DNA from: Burkholderiales bacterium PBB1
GTDB taxonomy: Bacteria; Pseudomonadota; Gammaproteobacteria; Burkholderiales; Burkholderiaceae_C
Direction of reading: 5' to 3'
NCBI GenBank assembly: GCA_002255905.1
Contig: NKIN01000001.1
Location: 62,001 to 126,000 of the forward strand
DNA length: 64,000 bases
This document shows, piece after piece, positions 1-8,001 of the stretch (within the stretch, counting starts at the first letter, position 1; each line of letters opens with the position of its first letter). The notes below the pieces were generated by a model. The model made no database searches. It worked only from the letters and a program-made list of their open reading frames with translations, and was not told the origin of the DNA. The position numbers and the translations under genes were made by a program.

Positions 1-746
1 GGCACCTTCCAGCCCAGCTTGGTCATGCCGTTGGCGATCTGCGCCAGTTCCGGGCCGATGGCATAGGTGAGGATGGCCTCGGCACCGGCCTCCTTGGCCT
101 TCAGCAGCTGGGCCGTCATGTCGACGTCCTTGATGTTGAACTTCTCGACCGCAACCGGCTTGACGCCCTTCAGCTCGAGGGCCTTTTCCAGGTCGGCGCG
201 ACCGAGCTGGCCGTAGTTGGTCGAGTCGGCGAGGATCGCGACCTTCTTGAAGCCGCGCCGCACGACGGCCTCTTCCACGATCATCGGTGCCTGGATGCTG
301 TCGCTGGCCGAGTTGCGGAAGATGTAGTTCTCGGGCTGGTCCTTGAACTGCTGCGTGATCAGCGTCCCGGTGGCCACGTTGTTCATCACCGGGATCTTCG
401 CTTCCTGATAGAAGCGCTGCGCGGCCAGTGCCACGCCGGTGTTGATGAAGCCGACAGTGGCGACGACCTTCTCCTTGTTGATCAGTTCCTGCGCGATTTG
501 CACGCCGCGCTCGTTCTTGGCCTCGTCATCGCGTTCGACCAGTTCGATCTTGCGGCCGAGCAGGCCGCCGGCGGCGTTGATTTCCTCGACCGCCAGCTTG
601 ACGCCGTCGCGCATGCTGACGCCCATCGATGAAGAGCCTCCGGTGAACGGGCCGGACATGCCGATCTTGATCGGCTCAGCCGCGTAGGCGTTGCCTAGGC
701 TTGCACAGGCCAGCGCAATGGCGGCCAATTGAAGTCTGAAGTTCAT
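1..746 (-). CDS. ABC transporter substrate-binding protein, LivK-like (3' end outside window)
   Basis: Periplasmic binding protein of the branched-chain amino-acid (LivK/HAAT) type, which would deliver a ligand to an ABC permease. The N-terminus MNFRLQLAAIALACA...NAYA is a Sec signal peptide with a likely AYA|AEP cleavage site. The mature part opens with IKIGMSGPFTGG and runs through VKLAVEEINAAGGLLGR and IELVERDDEAKNE, the usual lobe I pattern of Peripla_BP_6. About 248 residues are present and the C-terminal third is beyond the left edge. The ATG at 746 is preceded by an AGGGAGA ribosome site. The permease genes are not in the window, so the substrate cannot be named. It is transcribed away from flhB. 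Confidence 0.85.
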   Translation of the reverse strand, partial: MNFRLQLAAIALACASLGNAYAAEPIKIGMSGPFTGGSSSMGVSMRDGVKLAVEEINAAGGLLGRKIELVERDDEAKNERGVQIAQELINKEKVVATVGFINTGVALAAQRFYQEAKIPVMNNVATGTLITQQFKDQPENYIFRNSASDSIQAPMIVEEAVVRRGFKKVAILADSTNYGQLGRADLEKALELKGVKPVAVEKFNIKDVDMTAQLLKAKEAGAEAILTYAIGPELAQIANGMTKLGWKV

Positions 747-845
747 GTTGTCTCCCTGGACGTACTGCCAATGTGCCAATTCAGCCCTGCCGGGCCCGGT
801 TCGCGACTCTAGTGGGTTTGACGCAGCCGCATCGCTCGCCGGATA

Positions 846-859
846 ACGGGTAAACCCGT
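846..859. repeat. Perfect inverted repeat in the divergent gap before flhB
   Basis: ACGGGT-AA-ACCCGT, two 6-base arms separated by 2 bases. It lies between the divergently transcribed binding-protein gene and flhB (gap 747-1018). Its position would suit an operator. No -35/-10 pair or sigma-54 element could be recognised with confidence in this gap. Function is inferred from position only. Confidence 0.3.
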
Positions 860-1018
860 AACTTTTGAGCCAGATTTCGATACCTGACAGCAGGCTGACG
901 CCGCAGCGCATTTCCGACCCCCCGGTGCGCTGAAGAAACCATCAGTTTGCCGTGCTTCTCCGGCGCCAGCGTGCTGTAGGGCTGGGAACAATGCGATGGA
1001 AACCTCACGCACCCGCTC

Positions 1019-2182
1019 ATGGCCGAGTCAGACGCACAAGACCGCAATCTTCCCGCCTCGGCGAGGCGGTTGAAGAAGGCGCGCGAAGACGGCAATGTGC
1101 CGCGCTCGCGCGACCTCGGACACTTTGCGGCGCTGGCCGCCGGCGGGTTGGGGCTGGTCGTGATGACACCGACCCTGATCGGCTGGACCCAGGCCGGTCT
1201 GATCCGCAGCCTGAGCTTCGACGCCAACGCGCGACTCGGGCCGTCGGCGATGTTCGAGCGTCTGGCCGACCTGACCGTGATGATGCTCTGGGTGGTCGTG
1301 CCCCTCGGGCTGTGGATGAGCTTCGTCGGCATCGCCAGCGCGCTGGCCCTCGGGGGCTGGAACTGGACCTTGAAGCCCTTGATGCCCAAGTCCACGCCGT
1401 TCAACCTGCCGGCGGGCATCTCCCGCCTGCTGTCGAAGCAGCACGTGATCGATGCCCTCAAGGCGTCGTTGCTGGCGCTGCTGCTGGGCACGGTCGGTTG
1501 CCTCTATCTTTACTTTCACATCGATGAGTTCCGCGGCCTGATGGGCATGCCACTCACCACCGGACTCGCGCAGGCCGGCTCGGCGCTGCAAGGCGGGCTG
1601 TGGCTGCTGCTCGGCGTGCTGGCGGTCTTCGCGGCGGTGGACGCTCCTTTGCAGCGCTATCTGAATGCCAGCAAGCTGAAGATGACGGTGCAGGAGATGA
1701 AGCAGGAGCACAAGGAGTCCGAAGGCAGCCAGGAGGTCAAGGGTCGTCGCCGTCAGCTGATGCGCGAACTCTCACGCCGCCGCATGCTGGCCGCGGTGCC
1801 GACCGCCGACCTGGTGGTGATGAACCCGACCCACTACGCGGTTGCGCTGAAGTACGACGAGGCACTGATGGGCGCGCCGCGCGTGGTGGCCAAGGGCGCC
1901 GATCTGCTCGCGATGACGATCCGCGACACCGCCCGCACTGCCCAGGTCCCGGTGCTGCAGGCCCCGGTGCTGGCCCGTGCGCTGTACGCACACGCCGAAC
2001 TCGACCGCGAAATCCCGACCGCGCTGTTCGCCGCCGTGGCGCAGGTGCTGGCCTATGTCTACCAGCTGCGCGCAGCAATGAGCGGCCGCGGCGCGATGCC
2101 TGGCGACCTGCCCGAACTGGTGGTGCCACCGGAGCTCGATCCGCACAACACGCCAGTGGTCGAAGACGCTGATCCCGCGTGA
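1019..2182 (+). CDS. flhB: Flagellar type III export switch protein FlhB
   Basis: Inner-membrane component of the flagellar type III export apparatus. It switches export from hook to filament subunits by cleaving itself. The 387 residues have the hydrophilic N-terminus rich in Arg/Lys, four hydrophobic segments (about 37-56, 90-115, 150-170, 190-212), and a cytoplasmic domain with the autocleavage motif NPTH at residues 269-272, the same numbering as the Salmonella protein. The C-terminus is Pro-rich. The ATG at 1019 lacks a strong Shine-Dalgarno sequence. It is first in the order flhB-flhA-flhF-flhG-fliA, but 491 bases containing repeats separate it from flhA, so co-transcription is uncertain. 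Confidence 0.97.
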   Translation: MAESDAQDRNLPASARRLKKAREDGNVPRSRDLGHFAALAAGGLGLVVMTPTLIGWTQAGLIRSLSFDANARLGPSAMFERLADLTVMMLWVVVPLGLWMSFVGIASALALGGWNWTLKPLMPKSTPFNLPAGISRLLSKQHVIDALKASLLALLLGTVGCLYLYFHIDEFRGLMGMPLTTGLAQAGSALQGGLWLLLGVLAVFAAVDAPLQRYLNASKLKMTVQEMKQEHKESEGSQEVKGRRRQLMRELSRRRMLAAVPTADLVVMNPTHYAVALKYDEALMGAPRVVAKGADLLAMTIRDTARTAQVPVLQAPVLARALYAHAELDREIPTALFAAVAQVLAYVYQLRAAMSGRGAMPGDLPELVVPPELDPHNTPVVEDADPA

Positions 2183-2190
2183 TGCGTGGT

Positions 2191-2323
2191 GCTGCCGAGG
2201 GCGCGGGGTGACCGGCTCCGCTCATGTCCTCCGGGCCGGTTCACCGATTGCTCGCTTCGGGTAAAGCCAATCCGGCCCTCCCCCTTTACTTCGCTGCGCC
2301 GGTCACCCCACGCCCTCGGCAGC
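2191..2323 (-). repeat. Hairpin repeat unit 1 (stem 25 nt, conserved core)
   Basis: Left arm 2191-2215 (starts GCTGCCGAGGGCG) and right arm 2299-2323 are reverse complements with one difference in 25. They enclose a core at about 2216-2298. On the minus strand the single difference becomes a G-U wobble, so an RNA from that strand would pair fully. The core holds AAGTAAAGG, GGAGGGCCGG and CCGAAGCGA followed by GGTGAACCGGCCCGG and GGACATGA (minus-strand reading). It also has an internal GGGCCGG/CCGGCCC hairpin. The core is shared with unit 2, but the stem sequences are unrelated. See findings. Confidence 0.8.
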
Positions 2324-2379
2324 CGGCACCGCCGTTGCACGCAAAGGCATGAAACACCAGCCTGCTTCGATGGTGGCAG

Positions 2380-2508
2380 GAGCGCTGCGGTGGGCCGCTG
2401 TGTGGAGTGAAGTAAAGGAGGAGGGCCGGCGCGGTTGAAACCGAAGCGAATGGCTGGTGAACCGGCCCGGGGGACATGAACGCAACACAGTGGCCCGCCG
2501 CAGCGCTC
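2380..2508 (+). repeat. Hairpin repeat unit 2, inverted relative to unit 1
   Basis: Left arm 2380-2403 (GAGCGCTGCGG...) pairs with right arm 2485-2508. The two differences in 24 positions are both G-U wobbles in a plus-strand RNA. The core (about 2404-2484) is the same as in unit 1 but in the opposite orientation, reading AAGTAAAGGAGGAGGGCCGG then CCGAAGCGA, GGTGAACCGGCCCGG and GGACATGA on the plus strand. Short ORFs across both units read out similar peptides only because of the DNA repeat. No coding gene is called in 2183-2673. Confidence 0.8.
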
Positions 2509-2650
2509 ACGCGTTGAACTCGGCAACCCAGAACTGCAGGTCCTTCCCCCCCCTTATCCGGCTCAAGTTTGGGCGGTGCCTCGGAACAATGGCAAGCATC
2601 AACCGACGCTTTGCATGTCCGCACATCTCCTCTCCACACGGCCGCTGACG

Positions 2651-2672
2651 GTCACCTTCCGGGTGACGTCAC
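2651..2672 (+). promoter_or_regulatory. Hairpin and palindrome abutting the flhA start codon
   Basis: GTCACC (2651-2656) and GGTGAC (2662-2667) can pair around a five-base loop. GTGACGTCAC (2663-2672) is a perfect 10-base palindrome ending one base before the flhA ATG. The only weak ribosome-site candidate, GGGTGA, sits inside this structure. Either a DNA operator or a structure that masks the ribosome site is possible. No function is shown. Confidence 0.35.
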
Positions 2673-2673
2673 G

Positions 2674-4758
2674 ATGAACCCGTTGCAGCAAGTGAAGGCC
2701 TGGCTGGGCCCCAATGCCACCGCGATCCGGGCGCTGATGGCGCCGCTGTTCATCGTGATGGTGCTGTCGATGATGGTGCTGCCGCTGCCGGCCTTCGTGC
2801 TCGACTTGCTGTTCACCTTCAACATCGCGATGGCGCTGATGGTGATGATGGTCGCGGCCTACATGGTCAAGCCGCTCGACTTCGCGGCCTTCCCGACGGT
2901 GATCCTGCTCACCACGCTGTTGCGCCTGTCCTTGAACGTGGCCTCGACGCGCGTCGTGCTGCTCGAAGGTCACACTGGCCCGGGTGCTGCCGGCGCGGTG
3001 ATCGAATCGTTTGGCCACTTCCTGATCGGCGGCAATTTCGCGGTCGGTCTGATTGTTTTCGCGATCCTGGTGGTCATCAACTTCATCGTGGTCACCAAGG
3101 GCGCGGAGCGCATTGCCGAGGTTGGCGCACGCTTCACATTGGATGCGATGCCCGGCAAGCAGATGGCGATCGACGCCGACCTGAACGCCGGTTTGATCGA
3201 CGAGAAGGAAGCCAAGCGCCGTCGCGCTGAAGTCGGCGACGAGGCCGAGTTCTTCGGCTCGATGGACGGTGCCAGCAAGTTCGTTCGCGGCGACGCGATT
3301 GCCGGCCTGATGATCCTGGTGATCAACATCATCGGCGGCTTCATCATCGGTGTGGCGCAGCATGGCCTGTCGGCCGGGCAGGCTGCCGACAGCTACATCG
3401 TGCTGGCCGTCGGCGATGCGCTGGTCGCGCAGATTCCGGGCCTGCTGATTTCTGTCGCGGCCGCGATGGTGGTCTCGCGCGTCGGCAAGGGCAACGATGT
3501 CGGCACGCAGATCGCCGCGCAGATGTTCAACTCGCCGCGCTCGCTGACCATCACCGCAGGCGTGATCGGTACGCTGGGCCTGATTCCCGGCATGCCGCAC
3601 CTGGTGTTCATCCTGATCGCGTCCGGCCTGGGCTATGCGGCCTACTGGATGCGCGAACGCGATCGCCTCGCCCGCGAGGCGCCGCAGCCGTCGGCGGTCG
3701 CGTTGCCCGAGCCGAATGCAGAAGCCACCTGGGACGACCTGCTGCCCATCGACACGCTGGGCCTGGAAGTGGGCTACCGCCTGATCTCGCTGGTCGACAA
3801 GGCGCGCGAAGGCGACCTGCTGGCGCGCATCAAGGGCGTGCGGCGCAAGTTCGCACAGGACGTGGGCTTCCTGCCGCCACCGGTGCACATCCGCGACAAC
3901 CTCGAGCTGAAGCCCAGCATGTACCGGTTGACGCTGCGTGGCGCGGTGGTGGGCGAGGGCGAGGCGTTCCCGGGCATGTGGTTGGCCATCAACCCGGGCG
4001 GCGCCACCACGCAATTGATCGGCACGCGCACCACCGACCCGGCCTTCGGACTGCCCGCGGTGTGGATCGAGGACCGCCAGCGCGAGTCAGCCCAAATGAG
4101 TGGGTTTACGGTGGTTGATTGCTCGACCGTCGTGGCGACCCATCTTTCACACTTGATGCAACTCCACGCTGCCAAGTTGCTGGGTCGTGTGGAGGTCCAG
4201 CAACTGGTCGAACACGTGACCAAGCTGGCCCCCAAGATGATCGAGGACGTGGTGCCCAAAATGGTCGCGATTCCGGCTCTGCAAAAAGTCCTCCAGCTGC
4301 TGCTGGAAGAAGGCGTGCACATCCGCGACATGCGCTCCATCGTCGAGAGCCTGGCCGAGAACGCCTCCACCGTCACCGACCCGGCCGAGCTGGCCCGCCG
4401 CATCCGCGTGCACCTGGCCCCGTCCATCGTCCAGCAGATCTACGGCCCGAGCAAGGAGCTCGATGTCATCGCGCTGGAACCCGACCTCGAGCGCATGGTG
4501 GCGCAGGCCCTCACCTCGCCGCATGGCGCGGCGCTCGACCCGGGCGTGGCCGACACCTTGACCCGCCACGCCGCCGATTCGGCCAAGCGCCAGGAAGACC
4601 TGGGCCTGCCCGCCTGCCTGCTGGTGCCGGATGCGATCCGCGCGCCGATGGCCCGCCTGCTCAAGCGTGCCGCACCGCGGATGCGGGTGCTGGCGCACAG
4701 CGAAATACCTGAAACCCATTCGATCCGCATCGGGTCAGTCATCGGAGGTACCGCATGA
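2674..4758 (+). CDS. flhA: Flagellar type III export gate protein FlhA
   Basis: Large membrane component of the flagellar export gate; its cytoplasmic domain docks substrate-chaperone complexes. The start is set at the ATG beginning MNPLQQVKAWLG, giving 694 residues, the usual length. The open frame extends 35 codons upstream through non-homologous sequence. The N-terminal half has about eight membrane segments with the FHIPEP signature region (FPTVILLTTLLRLSLNVAST...) and the loop GARFTLDAMPGKQMAIDADL. The C-terminal half (from about residue 350) is the soluble docking domain, with EDVVPKMV and LLLEEGVHIRDMRSI. It overlaps flhF by 4 bases (ATGA), so the two are translationally coupled. Confidence 0.97.
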   Translation: MNPLQQVKAWLGPNATAIRALMAPLFIVMVLSMMVLPLPAFVLDLLFTFNIAMALMVMMVAAYMVKPLDFAAFPTVILLTTLLRLSLNVASTRVVLLEGHTGPGAAGAVIESFGHFLIGGNFAVGLIVFAILVVINFIVVTKGAERIAEVGARFTLDAMPGKQMAIDADLNAGLIDEKEAKRRRAEVGDEAEFFGSMDGASKFVRGDAIAGLMILVINIIGGFIIGVAQHGLSAGQAADSYIVLAVGDALVAQIPGLLISVAAAMVVSRVGKGNDVGTQIAAQMFNSPRSLTITAGVIGTLGLIPGMPHLVFILIASGLGYAAYWMRERDRLAREAPQPSAVALPEPNAEATWDDLLPIDTLGLEVGYRLISLVDKAREGDLLARIKGVRRKFAQDVGFLPPPVHIRDNLELKPSMYRLTLRGAVVGEGEAFPGMWLAINPGGATTQLIGTRTTDPAFGLPAVWIEDRQRESAQMSGFTVVDCSTVVATHLSHLMQLHAAKLLGRVEVQQLVEHVTKLAPKMIEDVVPKMVAIPALQKVLQLLLEEGVHIRDMRSIVESLAENASTVTDPAELARRIRVHLAPSIVQQIYGPSKELDVIALEPDLERMVAQALTSPHGAALDPGVADTLTRHAADSAKRQEDLGLPACLLVPDAIRAPMARLLKRAAPRMRVLAHSEIPETHSIRIGSVIGGTA

Positions 4759-6392
4759 ACGTCAAACGTTTCACCGCGCGCACATCGCGCGAAGCACTGG
4801 CCCTGGTGCGCCAGGCCCTCGGCGAGGATGCGGTCGTGCTGTCCACCAAACCATCCGGCGACGGCGTCGAGGTGGTGGCGATGGCCCCGGAAAGCATGGC
4901 CCAGATCGAGCGCATGGCCACCAGCGCCGCGACACCCGCTGCGCCTGCCACGGCCCCAGCGTCCAGCCGTGCCGCAGCAACGCGGCCTGGCCCGGGCCGG
5001 CCGGGTGTTGCCAGAACGCAATCTGCACGGGGCGATGCGGTGGCCGCGCCAGCCGCCGAATCGGTCGAAGACGACATCGAGCAGCTGTCGATGAGCACGC
5101 TGTCGTTCCAGGACTATGTCCGTGACCGCATGCTCAAGCGCCGCCAGGTCGCGCTGCAGGCCGAATCGGTCGCAGCACGCGCTGCCGTACCGGTGGCCGA
5201 GGTGCCTGCCGGGCCGCTGGCCGCGCGGATGGCCGAGGCACCAGCCGCACGGCCTGCCGTGGCCATGAAGCGCGCGCAACCTGTTGTTCAGCCCGGCCAC
5301 GCGCCGGTGCTGGGCACGCTCCACTCGGAGAGCGCCGCCCACGTGTCCTTGCACGAACCCCCGGTGCTGCGCGAAGAAGTGATCGTGCGCACGCCTGCTG
5401 CGCCCGCTGCCGAAGCCATCGTGGCCCGTCGCGACCAGCAGGACATGATGAACGAGCTGCGCAGCATGAAGGGCATGATCGAAGAGCGCTTCGGTGCGCT
5501 GGCCTTCATGGAGAAGCTGCAGCGCCAGCCCGCGCAGGCCCGTCTGACCCAGAAGCTGATTGACTGCGGCTTCTCGCCGGCGCTGATCCGCAAGCTGGCC
5601 GAAGGCATGGGCCCCGACGTCACCGACGAGATGGCCTGGGCGGCCAGCGTGCTCGAGCGCAACCTGCTGAGCGCCGACCGCGAGCCACCACTGGAAGACC
5701 AGGGCGGCGTCTATGCGCTGGTCGGGGCCACCGGTGTCGGCAAGACCACCACCACCGCCAAGCTGGCGGCCGCATTCGCCACCCGCTACGGCGCCTCGCA
5801 CCTGGGGCTGATCACGCTCGACGCCTACCGCGTCGGCGCGCACGAACAATTGCGGGCCTACGGCCGCATCCTGGGTGTGCCCGTGCACACCGCACACGAC
5901 CGCGCCTCGCTGGAAGACCTGCTCGACCTGCTGTCGGGCAAGAAGATGGTGCTGATCGACACCGCTGGCATGGCGCAACGCGACACCCGCACCCGCGAGC
6001 TGCTCGACATGCTGGGTCACCGCTCGATCCACAAGCTGCTGGTGGTCAACTCGGCCGCGCAGGGCGAGACGATCGAAGACGTGTTGCTGTCCTACCGGGC
6101 GAACACCTGCCGCGGCGTGGTGCTGTCCAAGATGGACGAGGCGGTGAAGCTCGGGCCGGCGCTTGATGCACTGATCCGCCACAAGCTCACCGTGCTGGGT
6201 GTCGCCAACGGCCAGCGGGTGCCCGAAGACTGGCACCGCCTGTCGTCGAACGCGCTGATCCACCGCGCCTTGCGCCCGACGATCGCCACCGCCTACCGGA
6301 TGGACGCCAGCGAAGTGAACCTGATCTTCGCGGCGCCGCACCACCAGTCACATGGCATGGCATCGCATGCGGCGCTGATGGAACACGCCTGA
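4755..6392 (+). CDS. flhF: Flagellar SRP-like GTPase FlhF
   Basis: Signal-recognition-particle-type GTPase that sets the position and number of polar flagella and works with FlhG. 545 residues: a short N-terminal segment (MNVKRFTARTSREALALVRQ), a long Ala/Pro-rich low-conservation region (about 50-200), an N domain, and the G domain. P-loop GATGVGKT is at 324-331, DTAG at 402-405, and SKMDEA near 458-463 (G4-like). The B region is longer than in many homologues. It is coupled to flhA by ATGA and to the next gene by TGATG. Its presence predicts polar or subpolar flagella. Confidence 0.96.
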   Translation: MNVKRFTARTSREALALVRQALGEDAVVLSTKPSGDGVEVVAMAPESMAQIERMATSAATPAAPATAPASSRAAATRPGPGRPGVARTQSARGDAVAAPAAESVEDDIEQLSMSTLSFQDYVRDRMLKRRQVALQAESVAARAAVPVAEVPAGPLAARMAEAPAARPAVAMKRAQPVVQPGHAPVLGTLHSESAAHVSLHEPPVLREEVIVRTPAAPAAEAIVARRDQQDMMNELRSMKGMIEERFGALAFMEKLQRQPAQARLTQKLIDCGFSPALIRKLAEGMGPDVTDEMAWAASVLERNLLSADREPPLEDQGGVYALVGATGVGKTTTTAKLAAAFATRYGASHLGLITLDAYRVGAHEQLRAYGRILGVPVHTAHDRASLEDLLDLLSGKKMVLIDTAGMAQRDTRTRELLDMLGHRSIHKLLVVNSAAQGETIEDVLLSYRANTCRGVVLSKMDEAVKLGPALDALIRHKLTVLGVANGQRVPEDWHRLSSNALIHRALRPTIATAYRMDASEVNLIFAAPHHQSHGMASHAALMEHA

Positions 6393-7231
6393 TGTCACAC
6401 GCCACGCTCGACTCCTTTCCGCCGAACCAGCCCTTTCCCGCGATGACGCCCACGTTCTCCACCCCCATGCCGCTCGACCAGGCCGATGGCCTGCGACGCC
6501 TGTTCGCCCACGCGCAAGTGCGCTTCGTGCCGGTGGTGTCGAACCCGCACATGGCCTTTGGCGGCGTGATGCTCGAGCGCTTGTGCAGTGGCTTCGCCGA
6601 GCAGGGCTGCCACACGCTGGTGGTCGATGCCGGCGAGAACGCACCCGAACCGAACGAGATCGCGCCGCTCGATCTGGCTGAATCCATCGAAACCCTGTCG
6701 CACGAGGTCTCGTACCTGGCTGCGCGCGGGCTGCCGCTGCGGCATGTCGATGCCCAGGGCTCGACCGCTGGCTTCCTCGACGCTGTGGCGCGTGCCGCTC
6801 CGGGGGCCGATGTGGTGCTGGTGCACGCCAGCGCGACCGATCTGTGCCGTCTTTTCATGCGTGGTGAGTCCCTGACCCGTCCGCGACCGCTGCTGCTGGC
6901 CGACGACCGGCCCGTCAGCGTCACGCACGCCTACGCCGCGATGAAGCTGCTGACGCAACGCGGCGGCCTGCTGGTGCACGACCTGCTGCTGAGCGCCGCG
7001 CCGAGTTCACCGCGCGCCGAACGCATCGCGATGCAGATCGCGACCTGCGCCGACGATTTCCTGGGCGCCGTGCTGCGCGACTGGATGCAGATCGATCCCG
7101 CCAGCGACCCACGCACCGCTTCGATCCCCGCGCTCAGGCGCTGGGTGCGCGACACCCTGCAGCCGGCCGGTGCCGAGCTGGCCGCATTGCGCCCTGCCAT
7201 GGCCGCGCCCTCTCTTCACGCGCTGAACTGA
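6392..7231 (+). CDS. FlhG/FleN-like MinD-family protein with degenerate nucleotide site
   Basis: By position (between flhF and fliA, overlapping flhF by one base in TGATG) this is the FlhG/FleN gene, whose product normally activates the FlhF GTPase and limits flagellar number. The 279-residue product keeps a MinD-like layout: a beta strand and helix (RFVPVVSNPHMAFGGVMLERL, about 40-60), LVVDAGENAP for the switch region, and ADVVLVHASATDL. The deviant Walker A lysine motif (KGGxGKT) is absent; its place is taken by NPHMAFGGVM. The N-terminal FlhF-activating helix is also not obvious. It could be a non-hydrolysing variant. Family placement rests mainly on context. Confidence 0.7.
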   Translation: MSHATLDSFPPNQPFPAMTPTFSTPMPLDQADGLRRLFAHAQVRFVPVVSNPHMAFGGVMLERLCSGFAEQGCHTLVVDAGENAPEPNEIAPLDLAESIETLSHEVSYLAARGLPLRHVDAQGSTAGFLDAVARAAPGADVVLVHASATDLCRLFMRGESLTRPRPLLLADDRPVSVTHAYAAMKLLTQRGGLLVHDLLLSAAPSSPRAERIAMQIATCADDFLGAVLRDWMQIDPASDPRTASIPALRRWVRDTLQPAGAELAALRPAMAAPSLHALN

Positions 7232-7247
7232 ATCTCTGGAGCCATCC

Positions 7248-7967
7248 ATGTCCACGTACACCGCCAAAGGACAGCTCGACAACACGTCGATGCTCAAGCA
7301 GTACAGCCCGCTGGTGCGTCGCCTTGCGCACCAGATGATCGCCAAGTTGCCTGCCAACGTCGAGCTCGACGACCTGATCCAGGTCGGCATGATCGGCCTG
7401 GCCGACGCGCTGACCCGCTTCGATGTGGCGCAGGGCGTGCAGTTCGAGACCTTCGCCACGCAGCGCATCCGCGGCGCGATGCTCGACGAGCTGCGCGGCA
7501 ACGACTACCTGTCACGCGGCACGCGCAAGCAGCAACGCACCATCGAGGCGGCGGTGCACAAGCTGGAGCAGCGCATGGGTCGGGCCCCGGCCGAAAGCGA
7601 GATCGCCCGCGAGATGGGCATCACGCTGGCCGAATACCAGGAACTGCTGGGCAAGGTGCGCGGCACACAACTCGTCTACCTCGAAGACATGTCGGGCGAC
7701 GACGGTGACCATGATTACCTCGACCGCCATGTCGCCGACGAATCGTTCAACCCGCTGGCGCAGTTGCAGGATCACCGCATGCGCGAGGCGCTGGTCGCCG
7801 GCATCAAGGTGCTGCCCGAGCGCGAGCAGTACGTGATGAGCATGTACTACGAGCACGACATGAATCTGAAAGAGATCGCTGCGGTGCTGAAGGTCACCGA
7901 GTCCCGCGTGTGCCAGCTGCACAGCCAGTCGATCGCACGGCTGCGTGTCAAGCTCAGGGAATACTGA
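7248..7967 (+). CDS. fliA: RNA polymerase sigma factor FliA (sigma-28)
   Basis: Alternative sigma factor for late flagellar and chemotaxis genes. 239 residues with sigma region 2 (SPLVRRLAHQMIAKLPANVELDDLIQVGMIGLADAL..., including the core-binding DDLIQVG), region 3 (RGTRKQQRTIEAAVHKLEQRMGR) and a helix-turn-helix region 4 near the C-terminus (MNLKEIAAVLKVTESRVCQLHSQ). Length and motifs match FliA rather than RpoS or RpoH. A CTGGAG ribosome site lies 8 bases before the ATG. It is the last gene of the flagellar block in this window. Confidence 0.97.
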   Translation: MSTYTAKGQLDNTSMLKQYSPLVRRLAHQMIAKLPANVELDDLIQVGMIGLADALTRFDVAQGVQFETFATQRIRGAMLDELRGNDYLSRGTRKQQRTIEAAVHKLEQRMGRAPAESEIAREMGITLAEYQELLGKVRGTQLVYLEDMSGDDGDHDYLDRHVADESFNPLAQLQDHRMREALVAGIKVLPEREQYVMSMYYEHDMNLKEIAAVLKVTESRVCQLHSQSIARLRVKLREY

Positions 7968-8001
7968 AGCCCTGGGGCGGCCGGTGTCGCCCTCGGTGGT
8001 C

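Noticed and set aside
2186-2648. Several short overlapping ORFs between flhB and flhA that encode similar peptides (LRSCPPGRFT...)
   Set aside because: The similarity comes from the repeated DNA core read in opposite orientations. There is no ribosome site and no protein-like composition, so it is treated as a repeat.
4440-6344. Long open frame on the minus strand opposite flhF
   Set aside because: High-GC antisense shadow. The composition is His/Arg/Gly-rich and without any recognisable domain, while flhF on the other strand is clear.
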